Shown here piece after piece: positions 1-5,507 of a stretch of 5,579 nucleotides of DNA. The position numbers and the translations under genes were made by a program. Every line of letters starts with the position of its first letter. Within the stretch, counting starts at the first letter, position 1. A model generated the notes under the pieces. That model saw nothing but the letters and a program-made list of their open reading frames with translations. It was not told where the DNA came from and ran no database searches. The stretch comes from Oxalobacteraceae bacterium (GTDB lineage Bacteria; Pseudomonadota; Gammaproteobacteria; Burkholderiales; Burkholderiaceae_D): assembly GCA_947446335.1 (NCBI GenBank), contig CANFGA010000241.1, positions 1 through 5,579 of the forward strand, in the 5' to 3' direction.

Positions 1-1044
1 ACGCTCGGCTTTGCCGAGGATGAACTCGCTTATCTGCGCACGCTGCGCTTCATCAAGAGCGACTTCGTCGATTTTCTCACGCTGTTTCGCTTTCAGCGCA
101 AGTTCATTCAGGTCGATACCGATGGCGAGTTGCTCACCGTCTGTGCCACCGGGCCTCAGGTGCATGTGATGGGCTTCGAGATTTTCGTGCTCTATATCAT
201 CAATGAACTTTATTTTCGCCGTGTCGATCAGGCCAAGGCACTGGAAGTGGGCCGTCAGCGTCTGGATCAGAAAATCGCTGCCTTGCACGCCTTCTCGCAC
301 CAACCGGCCCAGAAGCATCCGTTTGCCTTTTCCGATTTCGGCGTGCGGCGCCGTTTTTCAGGCGCCTGGCATGACGAGGTGGTGCACCGCCTGGCCACGG
401 AAGTGCCACAGTATTTCAAGGGCACCTCGAACGTCTACCTTGCCAAGCGTTTCAACCTGGTGCCGGTCGGTACCATGGCGCACGAATACATGCAATCGTT
501 TCAAGCGTTTGGGGTGCGCTTGCGCGATTTCCAGAAGGCGGCGCTGGAAGACTGGGTCCAGGAATACCGGGGCGATCTGGGTACTGCACTGACCGATGTG
601 GTCGGCATGGATGCATTCCTGCTCGATTTCGATCTGTATTTTGCGAAGCTGTTCGACGGCTTGCGCCACGACTCGGGCGATCCGGTTGAATGGGGCGAAA
701 AAGCGCTGGCGCACTACGCGTCGCTGCGGATCGACGCCAACAGCAAACGGCTGGTGTTTTCCGACAGCCTCGATCTGGGCATCGCCTTCAATTTGCACCG
801 CCATTTTGCCGGCCGCATCATGACGGGCTTTGGCATAGGCACCAATTTGACCAACGACCTGGGACAAGTTCCGCTCCAGATCGTGATGAAATTGGTCGAG
901 TGCAACGGCCAGTCGGTCGCCAAACTGTCCGATTCTCCGGGCAAGACGATGAGCCAGGATGCCACCTTCCTCGCTTATTTGCGCCAGGTATTTCAACCGC
1001 CTGGCTTGGCACCGGCCCCGACCCAGATCACGGCGGCGCGCTGA
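1..1044 (+). CDS. pncB: Nicotinate phosphoribosyltransferase (5'-truncated by window edge)
   Basis: This enzyme makes nicotinate mononucleotide from nicotinate and PRPP, with ATP hydrolysis, in the cytoplasmic Preiss-Handler branch of NAD salvage. The frame is open from base 1, and 347 residues are visible. The bacterial enzyme has about 400, so roughly 50 N-terminal residues lie outside the window. An in-frame TTG at 130 is not the start, because the residues before it (an EL-YL-LRFIKSDFVDFL pattern) already match the family. Visible motifs, in window residues, are GPQVHVMGFEIFVLYIINE (51-69), DFGVRRR (112-118), GTMAHE (157-162), RHDSGDP (222-228) and GIGTNLTNDLG (278-288). His161 in GTMAHE corresponds to the histidine that is phosphorylated in the enterobacterial enzyme (His219). 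The gene converges with the next one across 30 bp. The C-terminal tail is rich in Pro/Ala and looks unconserved. Family assignment is very secure. Confidence 0.97.
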   Translation, partial: TLGFAEDELAYLRTLRFIKSDFVDFLTLFRFQRKFIQVDTDGELLTVCATGPQVHVMGFEIFVLYIINELYFRRVDQAKALEVGRQRLDQKIAALHAFSHQPAQKHPFAFSDFGVRRRFSGAWHDEVVHRLATEVPQYFKGTSNVYLAKRFNLVPVGTMAHEYMQSFQAFGVRLRDFQKAALEDWVQEYRGDLGTALTDVVGMDAFLLDFDLYFAKLFDGLRHDSGDPVEWGEKALAHYASLRIDANSKRLVFSDSLDLGIAFNLHRHFAGRIMTGFGIGTNLTNDLGQVPLQIVMKLVECNGQSVAKLSDSPGKTMSQDATFLAYLRQVFQPPGLAPAPTQITAAR

Positions 1045-1074
1045 CCGGGGCTCGATTGCCGTTCAAGCGAAAAG
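1045..1074. other. Convergent intergenic spacer, no clear terminator
   Basis: These 30 bp separate the TGA of pncB from the TAG of the convergent ABM-domain gene. The only structure I see is a weak arm pair, TCGATTG (1052-1058) and CAAGCGA (1064-1070), with one internal mismatch and no T-run on its 3' side on either strand. I do not call it a terminator. Confidence 0.5.
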
Positions 1075-1374
1075 CTAGAAGCCGGTCAGCACCGTGTTCA
1101 TGTGTTCCACTTCGGGCGGGGCCAGGAAATAGGGGCCGACCAGCCGGCGCCATTCCTGGAAATCTTCGCTGCCTCTGAAATGGACGATATGGTCGTCCAG
1201 CGTGGCCCAGCCCACGACCAGACGATAGCCATCGATGTGCTCGATCGAGTGCTCCAGGCGCATCGACAGGCAACCTTGAGCGCGCTTGAACAAGGGCACC
1301 GCCGTGGCGACGGCGGCTTCGAAGGCGCTTTGTGTATCGGGTTTGATGCGAATTGCTGCAATTTCAAAGATCAT
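1075..1374 (-). CDS. Antibiotic biosynthesis monooxygenase (ABM) domain protein, 99 aa
   Basis: This is a small single-domain protein with the dimeric alpha/beta-barrel (ferredoxin-like) ABM pattern. It begins with a strand (MIFEIAAIRIKP), followed by a helix over residues about 15-30 (FEAAVATAVPLFKRAQGC). A central strand carries GYRLVVGWATLDDHIVHFR, with the Trp and His spacing usual in the family. It ends with an FQEWRRLVGPYF-APPEVEH segment. Length near 100 aa is normal. Family members include quinol-type monooxygenases, haem-degrading enzymes and proteins of unknown role, and nothing here fixes a substrate. The ATG at 1374 is supported by AGGA at 1382-1385, seven bases upstream. It is the last gene of the minus-strand block, 78 bp after the host-attachment gene. 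Fold assignment is fairly secure; function is unknown. Confidence 0.85.
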   Translation of the reverse strand: MIFEIAAIRIKPDTQSAFEAAVATAVPLFKRAQGCLSMRLEHSIEHIDGYRLVVGWATLDDHIVHFRGSEDFQEWRRLVGPYFLAPPEVEHMNTVLTGF

Positions 1375-1432
1375 CTCAATTTCCTGACGGTTGGTATCAG
1401 GGTATTTTGCCTGAAAGAACGACCGAGCGTGC

Positions 1433-1464
1433 GCCGTTCACCGCCAGGCGGCTCAATGAACGGC
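1433..1464 (-). terminator. Nested inverted repeat spanning the host-attachment stop codon
   Basis: The outer arms GCCGTTCA (1433-1440) and TGAACGGC (1457-1464) are perfectly complementary over 8 bp. Between them lies the near-palindrome CCGCCAGGCGG (1441-1451), so the hairpin can extend into an inner GC stem. The TGA of the host-attachment gene (1453-1455) sits inside the loop. On the minus strand the sequence after the stem is GCACGCTCGGTCGTTCTTTC, with no immediate U-tract. A terminator or 3'-end stabiliser is therefore possible, but the classical intrinsic form is not met. Confidence 0.4.
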
Positions 1465-1905
1465 CGTCGGCCCGCCTGGAGGCTGGGCATCGAGATAGGC
1501 TTCGATTTGATGCAGGCTGAACATCGATATATCCTTGGGCAACTCCTGCTCGACCATTTTTTGCACTTCCTTGTGCAAATTGCTGCGCATCAAGCCCAGA
1601 AATTTCGGCGCGGCGATCACGCGCAGGCGGGCATAGCGGCGCGCATTGCGGGCCTGGTCCAGGTATTGTCCGATGCTGCGCGCAAACAGGTCGTTCTCAT
1701 GTTCGACCGGCACCGACGGCGGCGCGATGACATGACCTTGAGTGCGCTCGTTCCGGTCGTGCAGCTTGCCATCGCCATCCTTGCGCAAGTTGCTGGCGTG
1801 TTCGCCAGGATTGACCATGTCTTCGATTTCGCGCAGGTGCTTGTCGCCCTGTTCGAAGACACGGGCTCGGCAACTGTCGGCAACAACGATCCACGTGGTG
1901 TCCAT
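1453..1905 (-). CDS. Host attachment protein family (Host_attach-like), 150 aa
   Basis: The protein opens with MDTTWIVVADSCRARVFEQG, the strand-turn-strand start typical of the 'protein required for attachment to host cells' family. It continues with HDRNERTQGH (residues 49-58), an ENDLFARSIGQYL helix (70-82), a YARLRVIAAPKFLGLMR core (91-107), and ELPKDISMFSLHQIEAYL near the end (121-138), where family members usually carry a KDLT-like motif. Length is normal. The family name comes from plant-associated bacteria, but members occur widely in free-living proteobacteria, so an attachment role should not be assumed. The fold has been linked to release-factor-like domains (family knowledge, recalled). 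I chose the ATG at 1905 over an in-frame ATG at 1932 because a strong AAGGAGA lies 7 bases before it. There is no signal peptide or membrane segment, so it is cytoplasmic. It lies 93 bp downstream of the stress-type gene and may be co-transcribed with it. Confidence 0.85.
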   Translation of the reverse strand: MDTTWIVVADSCRARVFEQGDKHLREIEDMVNPGEHASNLRKDGDGKLHDRNERTQGHVIAPPSVPVEHENDLFARSIGQYLDQARNARRYARLRVIAAPKFLGLMRSNLHKEVQKMVEQELPKDISMFSLHQIEAYLDAQPPGGPTAVH

Positions 1906-1912
1906 CAAAAAT

Positions 1913-1919
1913 TCTCCTT
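1913..1919 (-). promoter_or_regulatory. Ribosome binding site deciding the host-attachment start
   Basis: The minus strand reads AAGGAGA, followed by 7 bases and the ATG at 1905. This strong Shine-Dalgarno match falls inside the longer reading frame that starts at 1932, so the shorter start is the real one. Confidence 0.8.
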
Positions 1920-1952
1920 GCGCAAAGCGCATGCCATGATTGAGATTTCTGG

Positions 1953-1974
1953 CGGTGATGCGGGCGCATCACCG
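1953..1974 (-). repeat. Perfect 10-bp palindromic hairpin downstream of the stress-type gene
   Basis: Arms CGGTGATGCG (1953-1962) and CGCATCACCG (1965-1974) are perfectly complementary around a 2-base centre. As RNA this would be about a 9-bp stem with a tetraloop. It lies 24 bases past the stop codon of the stress-type gene and 47 bases before the host-attachment ATG. No T-run follows on either strand, so it could be a processing or stabilising hairpin, an operator, or part of a factor-dependent terminator. Confidence 0.6.
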
Positions 1975-1978
1975 ATGC

Positions 1979-1998
1979 GACCGGCTTGATGCCCGGTC
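1979..1998 (-). repeat. Inverted repeat directly after the stress-type gene stop
   Basis: Arms GACCGG (1979-1984) and CCGGTC (1993-1998) are perfect over 6 bp with an 8-base loop. The structure begins at the base after the TAA of the stress-type gene and is followed 4 bases later by the stronger palindrome at 1953-1974, giving two tandem hairpins. No U-tract follows. Confidence 0.5.
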
Positions 1999-2346
1999 TT
2001 AGGGCGCAGCCATGCTGCTGCCGCCGAAGCGCGAAATGATGACCGCTGCATGCTCGGATTGCTGCGCATTGTCGATGTCGACGCCGAGCTGGTACATCCC
2101 CAGTTGCGATGATTGATGACGCTGCGGATGATCCTGATCCTTGTCGCCACTGAGCAATTGAAACATGCCCTCGATTGCATGGTTCGACGTATCGCCAGCG
2201 GCGAACTGACCCTCGGGCACGCCCGCTGCATTGCTCTTGACTCTCAGATGGATGTGCGAAGGGGGAATCCCGCTCGCCAACAGCGCCTTGCGCGCATTGT
2301 CCGCATCTGAAAAGTAGTCGAAAACCTTGGTGATTGTGTCTGCCAT
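1999..2346 (-). CDS. General stress protein (YflT/17M-like) domain protein, putative, 115 aa
   Basis: The N-terminus (residues 1-36) has the strand-helix-strand pattern of the general stress protein 17M/YflT-like domain: TKVFDYFSDADNARKALLASGIPPSHIHLRV, read here as ITKVFDYFSDADNA, then RKALLASGI, then PPSHIHLRV. The middle (about 59-84) contains GMFQLLSGDKDQDHPQ and is polar and His/Gln-rich. The end returns to a strand and helix with DIDNAQQSEHAAVIISRFGG (90-109), as in the second half of such domains. The role in those families is poorly known; expression under stress is the usual association. I chose the ATG at 2346 because GGAGA lies 6 bases upstream and MADTITKVFD is the natural domain start; an in-frame ATG at 2367 lacks a ribosome binding site. 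A promoter candidate lies upstream, and two hairpins follow the stop. That this is a gene is secure; the domain assignment is moderate. Confidence 0.75.
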   Translation of the reverse strand: MADTITKVFDYFSDADNARKALLASGIPPSHIHLRVKSNAAGVPEGQFAAGDTSNHAIEGMFQLLSGDKDQDHPQRHQSSQLGMYQLGVDIDNAQQSEHAAVIISRFGGSSMAAP

Positions 2347-2352
2347 CGCGAT

Positions 2353-2357
2353 TCTCC
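2353..2357 (-). promoter_or_regulatory. Ribosome binding site deciding the stress-type gene start
   Basis: GGAGA on the minus strand is followed by 6 bases and the ATG at 2346. It lies inside the longer reading frame beginning at 2367, which argues for the shorter protein. Confidence 0.65.
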
Positions 2358-2409
2358 ATGTAAACATACAAAAAGAAGGAACGGTTGAAACAGGTGATGA
2401 TTTGTTCTT

Positions 2410-2437
2410 AGTGTACCCATTAATGATGAAAAATCAA
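2410..2437 (-). promoter_or_regulatory. Candidate sigma-70 promoter for the stress-type gene
   Basis: On the minus strand, TTGATT (2432-2437) is a 4/6 match to the -35 box. It is followed by a 16-base spacer and TACACT (2410-2415), a 4/6 match to the -10 box. The region 2360-2455 is clearly AT-richer than its surroundings, as expected for a promoter. Transcription would start near 2403, leaving a leader of about 57 bases. The match comes from reading by eye and is untested. Confidence 0.45.
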
Positions 2438-2457
2438 TCTCTACGTGCTTTTTGTGT

Positions 2458-2489
2458 GCGCCGGACCAAAGTGCGATCCGGCCCGGCGC
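2458..2489 (-). terminator. GC-rich hairpin just after amn, possible terminator
   Basis: The outer arms GCGCCGG (2458-2464) and CCGGCGC (2483-2489) are perfect over 7 bp. An alternative stem uses GCCGGA (2460-2465) and TCCGGC (2477-2482), sharing the left arm, so two mutually exclusive folds exist. On the minus strand the structure starts 6 bases after the TAA of amn. The sequence after it is ACACAAAAAGC, which is not a U-tract, so classical intrinsic termination is doubtful. The position suggests a 3'-end function. Confidence 0.45.
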
Positions 2490-2495
2490 TGACGT

Positions 2496-4010
2496 TTACT
2501 GGAAGGCAACTTCGGCGAAGCTGCGCAACTTGCGACTGTGCAATTTGTCGACGCCGCGCGCGCGCAGCAGTTCGAGCGCGCGTATGCCGATGCGCAAGTG
2601 CTGGTCGACGCGCTCGCGATAGAACTGGTTGGCCATCCCGGGCAACTTCAGTTCGCCATGCAGCGGCTTGTCGCTGACGCACAGCAAGGTGCCATACGGC
2701 ACCCGGAACCGGAAACCGTTGGCGGCGATCGTCGCGCTTTCCATGTCCAGCGCGATCGCGCGGCTCTGGCTGAAGCGGCGCTCGGGCGTGCGCTGCGGCA
2801 GCAGTTCCCAGTTGCGGTTGTCGGTGCTGGCGACGGTACCGGTGCGCATCACGCGCTTGAGATCGTGACCGGTCAACTGGGTGATTTCAGCCACCGCCGA
2901 TTCGATCGCGACCTGGACTTCGGCCAGCGGTGGAATCGGCACCCACAGCGGCAAGTCTTCGTCCAGCACATGGTCTTCGCGCACATAGCCGTGGGCCAGC
3001 ACATAGTCGCCCAGTTGCTGGGTATTGCGCAGTCCCGCGCAGTGGCCCAGCATCAGCCACGCGTGCGGGCGCAGCACCGCGATATGGTCGGTGATGGTCT
3101 TCGCATTGGCCGGGCCGATGCCGATGTTGACCATCGTGATGCCGCTGCCGTCGGCTCGCACCAGATGGTAACCCGGCATCTGCGGCAGACGCGGTGGCGG
3201 CATCCCCAGTTCATCGCCCTTTTGTGCTTCGATGCCGATGCGGCGCGTGACGACATTGCCCGGTTCGATGAAGGCGATATAGCCATCGTCATCCTGCGGC
3301 GAGAGTGAATCGACGGCGCGCGCCATGATCGCGTGGCCCAGGCGCACGAATTCATCGATATAGAACTGGTAATTGGTAAACAACACGAAATTCTGGAAGT
3401 GTTCGGCCGCCGTACCGGTGTAATGGCGCAGCCGCTGCAGCGAATAGTCGACCCGCGGCGCGGTAAACAGCGCCAGCGGCTGGGCTTCGCCGGGCACCGT
3501 TTCGTGCGTGCCGTTGGCGATGCCGTCATCCATCGCTGCCAGGTTGGGCAAGTCGAACAGGTCGCGCATCGCCAGGCGCCGGCTCTGGTTCATGCTGCCT
3601 TCGATATGATCATGGTCGGCGATCGTGAAATGCACCGGGATCGGCTGCGAACTGGTACCCACCTCCAATTGCACCTGCTGGTCGCCGCCGTGGTTCTTCA
3701 GCAGCAGGCGAAACTGTTCCAGGTAATAGCTGGCAAACAGGTCGGGCCGCGTCAACGTGGTTTCGAAGGTGCCGGGGCCGGCCACGAAGCCGTAAGACAG
3801 GCGCGAATCGGCCCGCACCACGGTGTCGGTATGCACGCGCACGAAGGGATAACAGGCGCGCACATGGCCGGTGATCGACTCGCCGCCAACGAAATGCTGC
3901 AATTGCGTGCGCAGATGGTTGATGCTGTCATTGTAAATCGCCTGCACATGAAGGAGGGCGGCGGCGGGATCGTCAAACATGACGGGGGCGATGAAGCGGC
4001 GGTTTTGCAT
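2496..4010 (-). CDS. amn: AMP nucleosidase, 504 aa
   Basis: The enzyme hydrolyses AMP to adenine and ribose 5-phosphate, controlling AMP level and feeding purine salvage; it is cytoplasmic. The N-terminal half (about 10-170) is the AMP-nucleosidase-specific domain, with RACYPFVRVHTDT (51-63) and SYGFVAGPGTFETTLTRPDLF (72-92, read as SYGFVAGPG then TFETTLTRPDLF). The C-terminal half (about 285-490) is a nucleoside-phosphorylase-type fold. It contains NIGIGPANAKTITDH (295-309), LMLGHCAGLR (319-328), LDMESATIAANGFRF (421-435) and CVSDKPLHGELKLPG (444-458). DMES (422-425) and Asp447 in SDKP are the expected substrate-binding and catalytic positions of the fold. E. coli Amn has 484 residues, so length is normal. 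The ATG at 4010 has AAGGAG at 4018-4023, 7 bases upstream. It follows ureG on the same strand after 135 bp, with its own leader hairpin and a weak promoter candidate, so independent transcription is likely. Confidence 0.97.
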   Translation of the reverse strand: MQNRRFIAPVMFDDPAAALLHVQAIYNDSINHLRTQLQHFVGGESITGHVRACYPFVRVHTDTVVRADSRLSYGFVAGPGTFETTLTRPDLFASYYLEQFRLLLKNHGGDQQVQLEVGTSSQPIPVHFTIADHDHIEGSMNQSRRLAMRDLFDLPNLAAMDDGIANGTHETVPGEAQPLALFTAPRVDYSLQRLRHYTGTAAEHFQNFVLFTNYQFYIDEFVRLGHAIMARAVDSLSPQDDDGYIAFIEPGNVVTRRIGIEAQKGDELGMPPPRLPQMPGYHLVRADGSGITMVNIGIGPANAKTITDHIAVLRPHAWLMLGHCAGLRNTQQLGDYVLAHGYVREDHVLDEDLPLWVPIPPLAEVQVAIESAVAEITQLTGHDLKRVMRTGTVASTDNRNWELLPQRTPERRFSQSRAIALDMESATIAANGFRFRVPYGTLLCVSDKPLHGELKLPGMANQFYRERVDQHLRIGIRALELLRARGVDKLHSRKLRSFAEVAFQ

Positions 4011-4017
4011 GGTGCTA

Positions 4018-4023
4018 CTCCTT
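4018..4023 (-). promoter_or_regulatory. Ribosome binding site of amn
   Basis: AAGGAG on the minus strand lies 7 bases before the amn ATG at 4010. This is a near-optimal Shine-Dalgarno, in contrast to the upstream ureF and ureG starts, which lack one. Confidence 0.75.
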
Positions 4024-4040
4024 TTGACGATGACGATAGA

Positions 4041-4061
4041 CTTGCCGCAGCGGGCGGCAAG
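4041..4061 (-). promoter_or_regulatory. Perfect leader hairpin upstream of amn
   Basis: CTTGCCGC (4041-4048) and GCGGCAAG (4054-4061) are perfectly complementary over 8 bp, with a 5-base loop. The hairpin ends 17 bases before the Shine-Dalgarno of amn and would lie in the 5' leader of its transcript. No T-run follows on the minus strand, so it is more likely a leader structure or protein-binding palindrome than a terminator. Confidence 0.5.
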
Positions 4062-4062
4062 G

Positions 4063-4123
4063 GTTGCTCACAGTATGGCGCAGATGAATGCCTGATGACC
4101 ACGCGAGCAATCGCCTGAGCAAC
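4063..4123. repeat. Widely spaced 8-bp inverted repeat in the ureG-amn spacer
   Basis: GTTGCTCA (4063-4070) and TGAGCAAC (4116-4123) are exact inverted copies separated by 45 bases. A third related copy, GCGAGCAAT, lies at 4103-4111. The two arms bracket the weak promoter candidate for amn. They could be paired operator half-sites or chance. Confidence 0.35.
4072..4101 (-). promoter_or_regulatory. Weak sigma-70 promoter candidate for amn
   Basis: On the minus strand, TGGTCA (4096-4101, 4/6 match to the -35 box) is followed by an 18-base spacer and CATACT (4072-4077, 4/6 match to the -10 box). The start site would fall near 4066, placing the 8-bp hairpin at the beginning of the transcript. 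The spacer is longer than ideal and both boxes are imperfect. Confidence 0.25.
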
Positions 4124-4145
4124 ATTTTTTGATCGAATAGGTCAA

Positions 4146-4781
<636 letters not shown>

Positions 4782-4821
4782 AAGATGTCGATCGATAAAA
4801 AGTTGAAAATTGAAAAGAAGG
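4782..4821 (-). other. AT-rich ureF-ureG spacer lacking a Shine-Dalgarno
   Basis: The 40 bases are mostly A and T, with runs such as CTTTTTA and AATTTTC on the minus strand, in a GC-rich region. No AGGA-like sequence lies within reach of the ureG ATG. An unstructured U-rich leader may instead recruit the ribosome through protein S1 (inference). Confidence 0.5.
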
Positions 4822-5502
4822 TCACGAACGATAGAGTCGGCTGTACTGGACTTCATGCTGCATAGAAAGCAGCGACAGCCCGGGCGACCAGTTCGACAAT
4901 GCGTCGTCTTCGAGTTGCTGCGCACTCAGCGCCGCCAGTTCCAGTTCTGGTCGCAGCGACAGCAGCAAACGCTGGCCGGCGACCTGGCCCAGCGGCACCG
5001 ATTTGACGCAGACCAGCACCTGATTCTCGGCCCACGAAAACAGCATCCCCAGCAGCGCCGCCTGATGCGGCACCGTCAGCGCGACCGCCGCGCAGGCGAG
5101 CGCCGTCGGCAATCCCACTTCGCGCTGTGCGTGCAGCAGCGCCAGCAAATCGGGATCGGCAATCTCCAGGTCGCCGACCAATTTGGCCAAGGAGTAGCCC
5201 ATCTGTATCGTTTCGGCGCGGAACTCGGCGCTGTCGCGCGAGGCGATGAAGCGCTCGCTCCACAAGGTTACTGCCTGCGCATCGCGCAGCTCGAAGGCGC
5301 GCAACAAGCGCCAGAAAACCGGCGCCTCGAAGCGCGCCAGCACCTGATGCAGATGGTCGACGATCCAGTTGCGCGCCGATGCGGCATCGCACACCAGTTT
5401 GGAGTCGATCGCGCTTTCCAGTCCTTGCGAATAGCTGTAGGCGCCGATCGGCAGCGATGGACTGGTCAGCTGCAGCAAGTGCAGCAAGGCAGAGGCTTGC
5501 AT
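4822..5502 (-). CDS. ureF: Urease accessory protein UreF, 226 aa
   Basis: UreF joins UreD(H) and UreG on apo-urease and gates nickel insertion and the GTPase of UreG; it is an all-helical cytoplasmic protein. Typical motifs are SPSLPIGAYSYSQGLE (14-29), FRAETIQMGYSL (94-105), FSWAENQVLVCVK (155-167), VPLGQVAGQRLL (169-180) and the conserved C-terminal end MQHEVQYSRLYRS (214-226), which in known complexes helps contact UreD/UreG. Length is normal. The ATG at 5502 gives the standard start MQASALLHLLQLTSPSLPIG. No good Shine-Dalgarno is visible. A TGA at 5508-5510 in another frame ends 5 bases upstream, so translation may be coupled to the preceding gene, probably ureE. UreG follows after 40 bp. 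Confidence 0.97.
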   Translation of the reverse strand: MQASALLHLLQLTSPSLPIGAYSYSQGLESAIDSKLVCDAASARNWIVDHLHQVLARFEAPVFWRLLRAFELRDAQAVTLWSERFIASRDSAEFRAETIQMGYSLAKLVGDLEIADPDLLALLHAQREVGLPTALACAAVALTVPHQAALLGMLFSWAENQVLVCVKSVPLGQVAGQRLLLSLRPELELAALSAQQLEDDALSNWSPGLSLLSMQHEVQYSRLYRS

Positions 5503-5507
5503 CCGGA

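Noticed and set aside
130..132. TTG as a start codon for pncB
   Set aside because: The frame continues upstream with family-like sequence to the window edge, so this is an internal leucine codon.
358..996. A 212-codon minus-strand open frame opposite pncB
   Set aside because: It is in antisense register with pncB, which has clear catalytic motifs; no independent evidence supports it.
1052..1070. Bidirectional terminator between pncB and the ABM gene
   Set aside because: The stem has a mismatch and no T-run follows it in either direction.
1918..1925. 8-bp palindrome TTGCGCAA before the host-attachment gene
   Set aside because: It is short, overlaps the ribosome binding site, and is expected by chance at this composition.
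1102..1989. A 295-codon plus-strand open frame opposite the ABM and host-attachment genes
   Set aside because: Its codons lie exactly in register with the antisense codons of both genes. A stop there would need TTA, CTA or TCA in the real gene, which are rare in GC-rich genomes. It has no recognisable protein pattern and crosses two clear genes with good ribosome binding sites.
2538..4118. Two long plus-strand open frames (256 and 261 codons) opposite amn
   Set aside because: They have the same in-register antisense effect. The composition is rich in His, Gln, Arg and Ala, as expected for the complement of a GC-rich gene, and amn on the other strand is unambiguous.
4140..4145. TTGACC on the minus strand as a -35 box for amn
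   Set aside because: It is a good -35 match just after the ureG stop, but no acceptable -10 sequence lies 15-19 bases downstream.
4782..4925. N-terminal extension of ureG starting at 4925
   Set aside because: It would overlap the end of ureF, has no UreG-like residues, and would precede the standard MNNPSNPLRVGIGG start.
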